From Arachis hypogaea (taxonomy: Eukaryota > Streptophyta > Magnoliopsida > Fabales > Fabaceae), in the NCBI RefSeq assembly GCF_003086295.3, contig NC_092054.1:57947546-58011545 (forward strand): DNA of 64,000 nucleotides, written 5' to 3'. Under the pieces are notes generated by a model that saw only the letters and a list, made by a program, of their open reading frames with translations, made no database searches and had not been told where the DNA came from. The translations under genes and the position numbers were made by a program. Positions 44,659 through 56,477 of the stretch are shown piece after piece. Within the stretch, counting starts at the first letter, position 1. Every line of letters begins with the position of its first letter.

Positions 44659-46370
44659 TGGTACACGGAATCGTGATCTCAACACTTCTTCACAACTCCG
44701 CGTAACTGACCAGCAAGTACACTGGGTCGTCCAAGTAATAAACCTTACGTGAGTAAGGGTCGATCCCACAGAGATTGTCGGCTTGAAGCAAGCTATGGTC
44801 ATCTTGTAAATCTCAGTTAGGCGGATTCAATTGATTATGAGGTTTTGATAATTAAAATATAAATAAAACATAAAATAAAATAAAGTTACTTATGTAATTC
44901 ATTGGTGGGAATTTCAGATAAGCGTCTGAAGATGCTTTGTTGCTTCTGAACCTCTGCTTTCCTACTGCCTCCTTCCAACCATGCGTTACTTCCTTCCATG
45001 GCAAGCTGTAAGATCCTCTCAGTGAAAATGGTCCTCTACGGTTTCTGCACGGCTAATTAACTGTCGGATTTCTCGTCTTGGATGAAAAATACCAGGTACA
45101 GCTACCGCATGGCTAATCATCTGTTGGTTTCCACTAGCGTCGGAATAAAATCCATTGATCCTTTTGCACACTGTCACTTGCGCCCAACATTCGCAGGTTT
45201 GAAGCTCGTCACAGTCATCCCTTCCCAGATCCTACTCGGAATACCACAAACAAGGTTTAGACTTTTTGGATCCCAGGAATGGCTGCCAATAATTCTAGCC
45301 TATACCACGAAGATACTAATCTCACGGACTCGGTCTGTGTATTAGATATCCAAGAGAATATACTCCAGCTGTCGTCCAATGACTATGTTGAACATCATGT
45401 AGACCGCTTTGTGGTTGTCAGGCACGCGATCTTGGTTAAGCGAGTAACGAAGATTGGGTGATTGTCACGGGTCACTCCTTCATTCTGACTTAACTGAATT
45501 AAGTACGAGAGTATATCTTGGAGAAGAAGTAGGCGTGAATTGAATAAAAAACAGTAGTAACCATTAATTCATGAAGAACAGCAGAGCTCCACACCTTAAT
45601 CTATGGGGTGTAGAAACTCCACCGTTGAAAATACATAAGTGAAAAAGGTCTAGGCATGGCCGTGAGGCCAGCCTCCAAATGTGTACAATGGTCTCTTAGA
45701 AAATAAGATTAACCAAAGATGAAAGGCTATAAAATACATCTCTAAAAGTAGTTTTTATACTAAACTAGTAGTCTAGGTTTAAAGAAATTGAGTAACTAAG
45801 TGTAGATAGTGCAGAAATCCACTTCTGGGGCCCACTTGGTGTGTGCTTGGGCTGAGCATTGAAGCATTTTCGTGCATAGGCTGTTCCTGGAGTTAAACGC
45901 CAGCTTTGGTGCCAGTTTGGGCGTTTAACTCTAATTCTGGTGTCAGTTTGGGCGTTTTATACCAAGATATTTTAGGCTGTCTTTGAATGCCAGTTTGGGC
46001 CATCAAATATTGAGCAAAGTATGGACTATTATATATTGCTGGAAAGCCCAGAATGTCTGCTTTCCAACGCAATTGAGAGCGCACAAATTGAGCTTCTATA
46101 GCTCCAGAAAATCCACTTCGAGTGTAGGAGGGTCAGAATCCAACAGCATCTGCAGTCCTTTTTCAGCATCTGAATCAGATTTTTGCTCAGGTCCCTCAAT
46201 TTTAGCCAGAAAAAACCTGAAATCACAAAAAAAATACACAAACTCATAGTAAAGTCCAGAAATGTGGTTTTTGAATAAAAACTAATAAAAATATAATAAA
46301 AAGTAAACAAATCACACTAAAAACTATGTAAAAACAATGCCAAAAAGGGTATAAATTATCCGCTCATCAC
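44659..46370 (-). mobile_element. 3' LTR of the FIDEL/Feral-like element
   Basis: 1712 bp, TGGTACACGG to CCGCTCATCA on the plus strand. Very close to the partner LTR: I find 4 differences in the first 165 bases. Minus-strand TATA near 45756. GCGTTTAACTC palindrome cluster at about 45892-46000. Confidence 0.93.
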
Positions 46371-47457
46371 AACACCAAACTTAAATTGTTGCTTGTCCCC
46401 AAGCAACTGAAAACAAAATAGGATTAAAAGAAGAGAATATACAATGAATTCCAAACTTATCAAATGAATATTAGCTTCAATTAGATGAGCAGGACTTATA
46501 GCCTTTTTGCTTTTGAACAGTTTTGGCATCTCACTTTATTCTTTGAAGTTCAGAATGATTGGCATCTATAGAAACTCAGAATTCAGATAGTGTTATTGAT
46601 TCTCATAGTTCAATATGTTGATTCTTGAACACAGCTACTTTATGAATCTTGGTCGTGACCCTAAGCATTTTATTTTCCAGTATTACCACCGGATACATAA
46701 ATGCTACAGACACATAACTGGGTGAACCTTTTCAGATTGTAACTCAGCTTTGCTAGAGTCCCCAGTTAGAGGTGCCCAGAGCTTTAAGCACACTCTTTTT
46801 GCTTTGGACCACGACTTTAATTGCTCAGTCTCAAGCTTTTTGCTTGACACCTTCACGCCACAAGCACATGGTTAGGGACAGCTTGGTTTAGCCGCTTAGG
46901 CCAGGATTTTATTCCTGTAGGCCCTCTATCCATTAATGCTCAAAGCCTTGGATCCTTTTTACCCTTGCCTTTTGGTTTAAAGGGCTATTGGCTTTTTCTG
47001 CTTGCTTTTACCCTTTTTTTTCGCCATTTTTTTGCAAGCTTTTTCTATTCACTACTTTTTTTTGCTTCAACAATCAATTTTATGATTTTTTTTAGATTAT
47101 CAATAACATTTCTCCTTTTTCATTATTCTTTTAAGAGCCAACAATTTTAACATTCATAAATAACAAATTCAAAAATATGCACTGTTCAAGCATTCATTCA
47201 GAAAATAAAAAGTATTGCCACCACATCAAAATAATTAAACTAATTTCAAGATAGAATTCGAAATCATGTACTTCTTGTTCTTTTGCAATTAAAAACATTT
47301 TTTATTTAAGAAAGGTAATGGATTCATAGGACATTCATAGCTTTAAGACATAGATACTAATGATCATGTAATAAAGGCACAAACATAGACAAGACATAAA
47401 GCATAATTTTCGAAAAATAGAAAAATAAAAACAAGAAAATTAAAGAACGGGTCTACC
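46371..47457 (-). other. Noncoding region before the 3' LTR
   Basis: No coding sequence. Next to the LTR are CAACACCAAACTTA and a perfect 8-bp hairpin (46388-46407). T-rich runs occupy 46975-47110. Confidence 0.6.
46388..46407 (-). other. Hairpin module beside the 3' LTR
   Basis: GTTGCTTG and CAAGCAAC, a perfect 8-bp stem with a TCCC loop. In the element transcript the loop reads GGGA, a GNRA-type tetraloop. It sits 18 bp from the LTR. Confidence 0.75.
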
Positions 47458-48615
47458 TTAGTGATGGTGGCTAGTTCTTTCTCTTGAAGATCTTATGGAG
47501 TGCTTGAGCTCCTCTATGTCTCTTCCTTGCCTTTGTTGCTCCTCCCTCATGGCTCTTTGGTCCTCTCTAATTTCATTGAGGATAATGGAGTGCTCTTGGT
47601 GCTCCATCCTTAGTTGCCCCATGTTGGAACTCAATTCTCTTAAGGAGGTGTTGATTTGCTCCCAATAGTTTTGTGGAGAAAAGGGCATCCCTTGAGGCAT
47701 CTCAGGGATTTCTTGATGAGAAATTTCTTCATGCTCTTGTTGAGGTCTATGAGTAGGTTCTCTTGTTTGCTCCATCTTCTTCTTAGTGATGGGCTTGTCT
47801 CCTTCAATGAGGATGTCTCCCTCTATGGCAATTCCAGCTGAATTGCATAGGGTACAAATGAAATGAGGGAAGGCTAACCTTGCCAAAGTAGAGGGCTTGT
47901 CCGCCACCTTATAGAGTTCTAGGGATATGAACTCATGAACTTATACTTCCTCTCCAATCATGATGCTATGGATCATGATAGCCTGGTCTATTGTAACTTC
48001 AGACCAGTTGCTAGTAGGAATGATAGATCGTTGGATGAACTCCAACCATCCCCTAGCCACGGGCTTGAGGTCAAGCCTTCTTAGTTGAACCGGCTTGCCT
48101 CTTGAGTCTCTCTTCCATTGAGCTCCTTGCACACAAATGTCCCTAAGGACTTGGTCCAACCTTTGATCAAAGTTGACCCTTCTAGTGAAAGGGTGAGGAT
48201 CTCCTTGCATCATTGGCAAGTTGAATGCCAACCTCATATTTTTTGGACTAAAATCCAAGTAATTCCCCCGAACCATTGTGAGCCAATTCTTTAGGTTCGG
48301 GTTCATACTTTGATCATGGTTCTTAGTGATCCATGCATTGGCATAGAACTCTTGAACCATTAAGATTCTGACTTGTTGAATGGGGTTGGTAATCGTTTTC
48401 CAACCTCTTCTTTGAATTTCATGTCGGATCTCCGGATATTCACTCTTTTTGAGCTTGAAGGGGACCTCAGGGATCACCTTTTTCTTGGCCACAACTTCAT
48501 AGAAGTGGTCTTGATGGCCCTTTGAGATGAATCTCTCCATCTCCCATGACTTGGATGTGGAAGCAATTGCCTTCCCTTTCCTCTTTCTAGAGGTTTCTCC
48601 GGCCTTAGGTGCCAC
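47458..48615 (-). pseudogene. Post-pol ORF of the FIDEL/Feral-like element, one nonsense codon
   Basis: Two frames in the same phase, 48615-47941 (224 residues) and on to 47458, separated only by a TAA (GAAGTATAA at about 47941-47943) and about 11 codons; about 385 residues in all. It starts MAPKAGETSRKRKGKAIAST, basic, then a globular part (RRGWKTITNPIQQV, ANAWITKNHDQSMNP, VQLRRLDLKPVARGWLEF) like the putative plant transposon protein family found downstream of integrase in Athila-type elements. The last third is Glu/Gln-rich and helical (LRMEHQEHSIILNEIREDQ). No signal peptide or membrane segment, so not env-like in structure. Function unknown. Confidence 0.82.
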
Positions 48616-48657
48616 TGATGGTTATAGAAAAATAAAAAAAAAAGCTTAGCTTTTCCC

Positions 48658-48693
48658 ACACCAAACTTAGAATTGTTGCTCGTCCTCGAGCAA
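48658..48693 (-). other. Second copy of the hairpin module, 5' of the post-pol ORF
   Basis: CACACCAAACTTAGAATTG followed by TTGCTCG-TCCT-CGAGCAA, a 7-bp stem at 48676-48693. Compared with 46388-46407, one T-A pair of the stem is replaced by C-G on both sides, so the pairing is kept. In transcript sense it ends about 60 bases before the ORF start at 48615. Confidence 0.75.
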
Positions 48694-49084
48694 AAGAAGA
48701 AAGAAAGGAGTAGAAGAAGAAGAAATGGAGGAGATGGAGGGTAGTGGTGGTTTTGGCCGAGGGGGGTAGTAGTGTGTATGATGTGTGAAATTGAAGGTAG
48801 TGAGGAGGGGTATTTATAGGGTAAAAGAGAGGGGGAATTCGGTCATGAAGGGGTGGGTTTGGGAGGGAAATGGTTTGAATTTGAATGGTGAGGTAGGTGG
48901 GGTTTATGATGGATGGATGTGAGTGGTGAAGAGAATATGGGGAAGAGGGTAGGATTTGATAGGTGAAGGGTATTTGGGGAAGAGTGTTATGGAAAGGTGT
49001 GAAGAGGGGAGAATAAGAGGTAGGGTAGGTGGGGATCTTGTGGGGTCCACAGATCCTGAGGTGTCAAGGAATTTTGCTCCCTGT
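48694..49084 (-). other. Spacer 5' of the post-pol ORF
   Basis: Strongly purine-rich on the plus strand (GGGGAGG, GAAGAGG, GGGTAGG runs), so C/T-rich in the element transcript. No coding frame. A pyrimidine-rich RNA tract ahead of an ORF could serve splicing, but this is speculation. Confidence 0.5.
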
Positions 49085-49370
49085 ACCATTCTGGCGTTCA
49101 AACGCCCATTGTGTGCCAATTCTGGTGTTTAACGCCAGCTCTGCTACCTTTCCTGGCATTAAATGCTAGCTCTGCTACCTTTCCTGGCGTTAAATACCAG
49201 TCTGCTACCCATTTCTGGCATTTAACGCCAGCCAAACACCAGACAGCCCTTTCTGGCATTAAACGCCCAGAGTGCTGCCCATTTTGGCGTTTAACGCCCA
49301 GAATGCTGCCAGGCTGGGCGTTAAACGCCCATTCTGCTATTCTTACTGGAGTTTAAATGCCAGTAAGCCT
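49085..49370. repeat. GCGTTTAACGCC palindrome cluster in the internal region
   Basis: About nine units of roughly 30 bp with variants of CTGGCGTTTAACGCCAG and GGGCGTTAAACGCCC spaced by CTCTGCTACC-like linkers. It is located between protease and the post-pol ORF, where RT-INT would be in an autonomous element. Related palindromes occur in the LTRs of the same family. Confidence 0.9.
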
Positions 49371-49575
49371 GTCCTCCAGGGTGTGCTGTTTTTGATGCTA
49401 TTTTTCATTTTATTTTTTATTTTTCATTTCTTTTTGTGGCTTCACATGATCATCAACCTAAAGAAAACATAAAATAACAATGGAAAATAAATAAATATAA
49501 TTAACTAACATTGGGTTGCCTCCCAACAAGCACTTCTTTAGTGTCAATAGCTTGACAGTGAGCTCTTAGAGAGCT

Positions 49576-50060
49576 TCACAGGGACTCAGAGTTTGATGTT
49601 GGCCTCCCAACACCAAACTTAGAAGTTGAGTGTGGGGGCTCTTCTTGACTCTGTATTGAGAGAAGCTTTTCATGCTTCCTCTCCATGGTTACAAAAGAAG
49701 ATCCTTGAGCTTTAAACACAAGGTAGTCCTCATTCAATTGAAGGACTAACTCTCCTCTGTCCACATCAATCACAGCTCTTGCTGTGGCTAGGAAGGGTCT
49801 TCCAAAGATGATGGATTCATCTTCATCCTTCCCAGTGTCTAGGATTATGAAGTCAGCAGAGATGTAATAGCCTTCAACCTTCACTAAGACATCCTCTACA
49901 AGTCCATAAGCCTGTTTTCTTGAATTGTCTGCCATCTCTAGTGAGATTCTTGTAGCTTGTACCTCAAAGATCCCTAGTTTTTCCATTACAGAAAGTGGCA
50001 TGAGATTTATACTTGAACCAAGGTCACACAGAGCCTTCTTAAAGGTCATGGTGCCTATGA
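49576..50060 (-). pseudogene. Protease of the FIDEL/Feral-like element
   Basis: Minus-strand frame with KKALCDLGSSINLMPLSVM (active site in the DLG/DSG style of this lineage), VLVKVEGYYISADFIILD and [18 protein letters not shown], about 157 residues from the displayed ATG. Coding sequence continues upstream to a TAG at about 50100 (LVQ, stop, KLPQKK), probably from CAG. A frame change joins it to gag. The frame ends in Ser/Thr/Pro-rich sequence without passing into RT. Confidence 0.88.
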
Positions 50061-50126
50061 TGCAAGGTATTAAAAACTTTTTGGGATCCGGTTTCTTCTG
50101 AGGTAATTTCTATTGAACCAAGGTAT

Positions 50127-51857
50127 TTAGTTCATTGATGAGCAAAATGGAGGTTCATCCTCCCAAGTCTCATCATCAAATAACTTGGCGTTCAGCTTCA
50201 TGATTGCTCCTAGATACTGAGCAACTTGCTCTTCAATAATATCTTCATCCTCTTCAGAGGAAGAATACTCATCAGAGCTCATGAATGGCAACAGTAAATT
50301 CAGTGGAATCTCTATGGTCTCTGTATGAGCATCAGATTCCTTTGGTTCCTCAATAGGGAACTCCTTAGTGGCCAGTGGATGTCCACTGAGGTCTTCCTTA
50401 GTGGAAATCACTGCCTTACCCTCTACAGGTTCGGCCATGTTGGACGTGTTTATGGCCTTGCACTCTCTTTTTGGATTCTCCTCTGTATTGCTTGGGAGAG
50501 TACTAAGAGGGATTTCAGTAACTCTTTTACTCAGTTGACCCACTTGTGCCTCCAAATTTCTAATGGAGGACCTTGTTTCAGTCATGAAACTGTGAGTGGT
50601 CTTACTTAGATCAAAGATTATGGTTGCTAAGTCAGAGAGACCCTGCTTAGAATTCTCTATCTGTTGCTCAGAAGATGATGAAAAAGGCTTGCTATTGCGA
50701 AACCTATTTCTTCCACCATTATTATTATTATTGAAGCCTTGATTAGGCTTTTGTTGATCCTTCCATGAGAAATTAGGGTGATTTCTCCATGAAGGATTAT
50801 AGGTGTTTCCATAGGATTCTCCCATGTAATTCACCTCTTCCATTGCAGGATTCTCAGGGTCATAAGCTTCTTCTTCAGAGGAAGCTTCCTTAGTACTGAC
50901 GGATGCAGCTTGCATTCCAGTCAGACTCTGAGAAATCATATTGACTTGCTGAGTCAATATTTTATTCTGAGCTAATATGGCATTCAGATTATCAATCTCA
51001 AGAACTCCTTTCTTCTGAGTTGTCCCATTATTCACAGTATTTCTCTCAGAAGTGTACATGAACTGGTTATTTACAACTATTTCAATGAGTTCCTGGGCTT
51101 CTGTAGGCGTCTTCTTCAGATGAAGAGATCCACCAGCAAAGTGGTCCAATGACATCTTGGACAATTCAGACAGACCATCATAGAATATACATAAGATGCT
51201 CCATTCTGAAAGTATGTCAGAAGGACACCTTCTAATCAATTGCTTGTATCTTTCCCAAGCTTCATAGAGGGATTCACCTTCCTTCTGTCTGAAGGTTTGG
51301 ACTTCCACTCTAAGCTTTCTCAACTTTTGAGGTGGAAAGAATTTGGCCAAGAAGGCATTGACCAGCTTTTTCCAAGAGTTCAGGCTTTCTTTAGGTTGTG
51401 AGTCCAACCATGTCCTAGCTTTGTCTCTTACAGCAAAGGGGAAAAGCATAAGTCTGTAGACCTCAGGATTAACCCCATTGGTCTTGACAGTGTCACAGAT
51501 TTGTAAGAATTCAGCTAAGAACTAATGAGAATCTTCCAATGGAAGTCCATGAAACTTGCAATTCTGTTGTATTAGAGAAACTAATTGAGGCTTAAGCTCA
51601 AAGTTGTTTGCTCCAATTGCAGGAATTGAGATGCTTCTTCCATAGAAGTCAGAAGTGGGTACAGTAAAGTCACCAAGCATCTTCCTTGCATCTCCACCAT
51701 TGTTGTTATTTTCGGCTGCCATGTCTTCTTCTTTTTCGAAAATTTCTATTAGGTCCTCTACAGAGTTTTTTTTAACTTCTCTTAGTTTCCTCTTTAGAGT
51801 CCTTTCAGGTTCAGGATCAGCTTCAACAAGAATGTTCTTATCCTTGTTCCTGCTCAT
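50127..51857 (-). pseudogene. Gag of the FIDEL/Feral-like element
   Basis: From 51857 on the minus strand: 111 residues (MSRNKDKNILVEADPEPERT, basic, then FYGRSISIPAIGANNFELK), an in-frame TAG at about 51519-51521, and then 440 or more residues in the same phase. Core motifs: RLMLFPFAVRDKARTWLDS, WKKLVNAFLAKFFPPQKLR, SLYEAWERYKQLIRRCP, FYDGLSELSKMSLDHFAGGS. Asn-rich linker (QGFNNNNNGGRNRF), then a coiled segment (RNLEAQVGQLSKRV). No zinc knuckle. It would make the virus-like particle. Apart from the one stop it is nearly open. Confidence 0.92.
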
Positions 51858-53360
51858 ATGAAAAAGAAGAGAACAGAAAAGAATAGGAATCCTCTATGTC
51901 ACAGTATAGAGATTCTTTTATGTGAGTAGAAGAATAAAAAAAATAGAATGAAGAAGGGAGAAGAAGAATTCGAACACAGAGAGAGGGAGAGGGTTCGAAT
52001 TATAAGAAGAAGAGAAGTGTTAGTAAATAAATAAATAAATAGAAAGAGATGAGAGAGAGAGAGTATTCGAATTTTAATTATAAGAAAAAAAAATATTTTT
52101 GTTTTTATTTTAATTATTAGTTAGAATTCGAATTTAAGAAGGAAAATAAAATTAAATTGAAATGTAAAACAATTATTTAATTAAAAGGAATTTTGAAAAA
52201 GGGGTTAGTCATTTTCGAAAATTGGAGAGAGAAAAGTAGTTAGGTGATTTTGACAAAGATAAGAAATAGTAAACCAATCAAAAAGTCAAGTAGTTAATTG
52301 AAAAAGATTTGAAAATCAATTTTGAAAAGATAAGAAGTTAGAAAAAGATTTCAAATTAAGTTTTGAAAAAGATATGATTGAAAGATATGATTGAAATTTA
52401 TTTTGAAAAATATTTGAAAAGGAAATTAAAAAGATTTAATTTTTGAAAATAAAGTTGATTACTTGACTAACAAGAAACTAAAAGATATGATTCTAGAATT
52501 TAAAGACTGAACCTTTCTTAATAGGCAAGTAACAACTTGAAATTTTTGAATCAAAACATTAAATGTTAGTAATAAATTCGAAAATATGAAATAAAAATAA
52601 GAAAAAGATTTTAAAAATTAATTTTAAAATTTTCAAAAATATTAAGAAAAAATGAAAAGATTTGATTTTTGTAAAAAAATTTTGAAAAGATAGAATTTTT
52701 AAATTGAAATTTTGACTTGACTAACAAGAAACAACCAAATTTTGAAAATTTTTTACTAAATCAATTCAAAATTTCAAAAATGAAGAGTAAAATAAGGGAA
52801 AGATATTTTTTTGATTTTTGAATTTTTAATGAGGAGAGAGAAAAACACCAAAATGAAACAAAACATAAGAAATTAAAATCAAAACGACTAATGCATGCAA
52901 GAACACTTTGAATGTCAAGATGAACACCAAGAATACTTTGAAGATCAAGATGAACATCAAGAACATATTTTTGAAAATTTTTAAGAAAGGAAACATATGC
53001 AAGATACCAAACTTAGAAATTTTTAATATTTAGACACTAACAATTTGAAAATGCATATGAAAAACAAGATAAGACACAAAACAAGAAAAATTAAAGATCA
53101 AACAACAAAAATCATCAAGAACAACTTGAAGATCAAAGAAGAACACAATGACTATATTTTTTGAAAATTTAAGAAAAAGGAAAAACATGCAATTGACACC
53201 AAACTAAAAATTTGACACAAGACTTAAACAAGAAACACAAAATATTTTTGGTTTTATGATTTATTAAATTTTTTGAATTTTTCGAAAATTATTTGGAAAA
53301 AGAAAAATAAGAAATTCAAAATTTTTAATAAGAGTTGCAGGAATCATGCAATGCTAGTCT

Positions 53361-53577
53361 AAAGCTTCGGTCCAAAAATTTAGACATGGCTAAATAGCCA
53401 GCCAAGCTTTATGTGAAAGCTTCGGTCCAAAAGATTAGACATGGCCAAATGGCCAGCCAAGCTTTAGCAGAGTATTACATACAACAGCCAAATTGATGGG
53501 AACCAAAAGGCTCTTGCAAAGATAAGTCGAAACCTCGGTCCAAAAGATTAGACATGGCTTAACAGCCAGCCAGGCTT
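53361..53577 (-). repeat. Three copies of a 48-50 bp leader repeat
   Basis: Copies at 53361-53410, 53416-53466 and about 53529-53577, each with TTCGGTCCAAAA or CTCGGTCCAAAA, TTAGACATGGC and AGCCAGCCA. The first two begin AAAGCTT and end AAGCTTT, so each can close into a stem. Confidence 0.85.
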
Positions 53578-53624
53578 CAACATGTCTTCTGAAACTCTAG
53601 AATTCATTCTTAAAAATTCTGAAG

Positions 53625-53630
<6 letters not shown>

Positions 53631-53667
<37 letters not shown>
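53631..53667. repeat. (TA)n microsatellite
   Basis: Uninterrupted TA dinucleotides, about 18 units. Confidence 0.97.
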
Positions 53668-53670
<3 letters not shown>

Positions 53671-53768
53671 TAATTTTTTTTCGAAAATAAAATTAAAAAG
53701 CTTAAACATAAAATAAAATTACCTAATCTAAGCAACAAGATGAACCGTCAGTTGTCCAAACTCGAAGA

Positions 53769-53787
53769 ATCCCCGGCAACGGCGCCA
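53769..53787 (-). other. tRNA-Asp primer binding site, FIDEL/Feral-like element
   Basis: ATCCCCGGCAACGGCGCCA, identical to the site at 21038, six bases from the LTR at 53794. It confirms minus-strand orientation. Confidence 0.92.
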
Positions 53788-53793
53788 AAAACT

Positions 53794-55503
53794 TGGTACA
53801 CGGAATCGTGATCTCAACACTTCTTCACAACTCCGCGTAACTGACCAGCAAGTGCACTGGGTCGTCCAAGTAATAAACCTTACGTGAGTAAGGGTCGATC
53901 CCACGGAGATTATCGGCTTGAAGCAAGCTATGGTCATCTTGTAAATCTCAGTCAGGCGGATTCAATTGATTATGAGGTTTTGATAATTAAAATATAAATA
54001 AAACATAAAATAAAATAAAGTTACTTATATAATTCATTGGTGGGAATTTCAGATAAGTGTCTGAAGATGCTTTGTTGCTTCTGAACCTCTTCTTTCCTAC
54101 TGCCTCCTTCCAACCATGCGTTACTTCCTTCCATGGCAAGCTGTAGGATCCTCTCAGTGAAAATGGTCCTCTACGATTTCTGCACTGCTAATCAACTATC
54201 AGATTTCTTGTCTCGGATGAAAAATACCAGGTACAGCTACCGCATGGCTAATCATCTGTTGGTTTCCACTAGCGTCGGAATAAAATCCATTGATCCTTTT
54301 GCACACTGTCACTTGCACCCAACATTCGCAGGTTTGAAGCTCGTCACAGTCATCCCTTCCCAGATCCTACTCGAAATACCACAGTCAAGGTTTAGATTTT
54401 CCAGATCCCAGGAATGGTTGCCAATAATTCTAGCCTATACCACGAAGATACTAATCTCACGGACTCGGTTTGTGTATTAGATATCCAAGAGAATATACTC
54501 CGGCTGTCGTCCAATGACTATGTTGAACATCATGTAGACCGCTTTGTGGTTGTCAGGCACGCGATCTTGGTTAAGCGAGTAACGAAGATTGGGTGATTGT
54601 CACGGGTCACCCCTTCATTCTGACTTAACTGAATTAAGTACGAGAGTATATTTTGGAGAAGAAGTAGGCATGAATTGAATAAAAAATAGTAGTAACCATT
54701 AATTCATGAAGAACAGTAGAGCTCCACACCTTAATCTATGGGGTGTAGAAACTCCACCGTTGAAAATACATAAGTGAAAAAGGTCTAGGCATGGCCGTGA
54801 GGCCAGCCTCCAAATGTGTACAATGGTCTCTTAGAAAATAAGATTAACCAAAGATGAAAATGCTATAAAATACATCTCTAAAAGTAGTTTTTATACTAAA
54901 CTAGTAGCCTAGGTTTACAGAAATTGAGTAACTAAGTGCAGATAGTGCAAAAATCCACTTCCGGGGCCCACTTGGTGTGTGCTTGGGCTGAGCATTGAAG
55001 CGTTTTCGTACATAGGCTGTTCCTAGAGTTAAACGCTAGCTTTGGTGCCAGTTTGGGCGTTTAACTCCAATTCTGGTGTCAGTTTGGGCGTTTTATGCCA
55101 AGATGTTTTAGGCTGCCTTTGAACGCCAGTTTGGGCCATCAAATATTGAGCAAAGTATAGATTATTATATATTGCTGGAAAGCCCAGAATGTCTGCTTTC
55201 CAACGCAATTGAGAGCGCACAAATTGGGCTTCTATAGCTCCAGAAAATCCACTTCGAGTGCAAGAGGGTCAGAATCCAACAGCATCTACAGTCCTTTTTC
55301 AGCCTCTGAATCAGATTTTTGCTCAGGTCCCTCAATTTCAGCCAGAAAATACCTGAAATCACAAAAAATACACAAACTCATAGTAAAGTCCAGAAATGTG
55401 GTTTTTGAATAAAAACTAATAAAAATATAATAAAAAGTAAATAAATCATACTAAAAACTATGTAAAAACAATGCCAAAAAAGGTATAAATTATCCGCTCA
55501 TCA
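53794..55503 (-). mobile_element. 5' LTR of the FIDEL/Feral-like element
   Basis: 1710 bp, TGGTACACGG to CCGCTCATCA, followed by the GCTAG duplication. Palindrome cluster at about 55025-55135. Confidence 0.93.
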
Positions 55504-55508
55504 GCTAG

Positions 55509-56477
55509 CCTCTTCAACCCTTTGTCAAGGAGAACACCGGGAGTCTTCTACAATTCTTGCACATTATAACCACTGTGTTATCTGACTCATAATATAGATA
55601 TCCATTCTGATATCCTTTTTAAATTTTTTACCATGGTGAAATACAAAAATTATTGGAGGACTTTTCATCTACAAAAACAGAGTAATATCATAACATAAAC
55701 CCACATCACACAACCTAGTCATAATCATAACAAAAATTAGTCTAACACCAAAATGAACATGCATCAACCCCATAAACCCACAATAAAATAACCCTGAAAC
55801 TTGTCGTTCCATCTTCAAAAGAAAAATATTCTACCTAATATCATAACTTGATTAGCAACATCAACAGATAAATGTATTTCAAATTAAACTCCAAACCCTA
55901 GCCTAACTCAACAGTCCATATAAACTCAGCAAGATACAACGATACACACTAACAATGCAAAGCCACAAAAAATAACAACAAAAAAAATTAAAGCTTTAAC
56001 CTTCACATTTACGATGCATTCCTCCACTGGTGTTCGGTCTCCAAGAATCCTCCAACTTTACACTTTGTTAGCGCGAACCCGTCCACAAATGTCGTTTGGC
56101 AGAATGATGAACTGAACAGGCAGGTTCAGTTCTTCGGCAAGTGTCTTAGGGCAGAGCTTCAGAGAGAAGAGAGAAAACGAGAGGTTTTGTAGCGCAACAG
56201 AGACATGGTTGTTATGAGAGGTGATGATGGAAAGAACGTTTGAATATCCATTATAGAGATCAATAAATGACGCCGTATTAGGGGTTGGGGTCAACACAAA
56301 TAAAACTACGTCGTTTTGGAGTGTGCCATGTTGTCAGTTAACGTTTAACGCTAGCTAACGTTAGCCACATCAACCACTGAGATAACGGAAGGACGAACTT
56401 GACCAACACAGTTATTTTTAGGAAACTAATTTGATTAATTAATTTTATCTTTCAAAAAACAAAATAGAGATTAGATC
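55509..56477 (-). other. Right part of the possible MULE with an unknown ORF
   Basis: AT-rich, then a less AT-rich part with a 79-codon minus-strand ORF (56058-56297; MLTPTPNTASFIDLYNGYSN at its start). I do not recognise it; codon use and length give no strong support. 56310-56400 holds AACGTTTAACGCTAGC and TAACGTTAGCC. Confidence 0.4.

Larger units (their letters stand above)
51862..53768 (-). other. Leader of the FIDEL/Feral-like element
   Basis: About 1.9 kb between gag start and primer site, very AT-rich with repeated TTTGAAAA and AAATTTTGAAAA phrases, no ORF. It holds a triplicated 48-50 bp repeat near its 5' end (53361-53577) and a TA microsatellite (53631-53667). Probable place of packaging and dimer signals, by analogy only. 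Confidence 0.65.
44659..55503 (-). mobile_element. Complete FIDEL/Feral-like LTR retrotransposon without RT-RH-INT
   Basis: LTRs at 44659-46370 and 53794-55503, primer site beside the right one, and the 5-bp duplication GCTAG at both ends (44654-44658 and 55504-55508). 10,845 bp, minus strand. Internal order in element sense: 1.9 kb leader, gag, protease, a block of GCGTTTAACGCC palindromes, a post-pol ORF, a 1.1 kb noncoding stretch, 3' LTR. RT, RNase H and integrase are absent, so it must have moved with enzymes of a partner. In peanut, Feral is described as the non-autonomous partner of FIDEL with shared LTRs, which fits; assignment from memory. Confidence 0.93.

Noticed and set aside
53769..53787. 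tRNA-Asp gene
   Set aside because: Only the last 18-19 bases of the tRNA are present, next to an LTR edge; this is a primer site.
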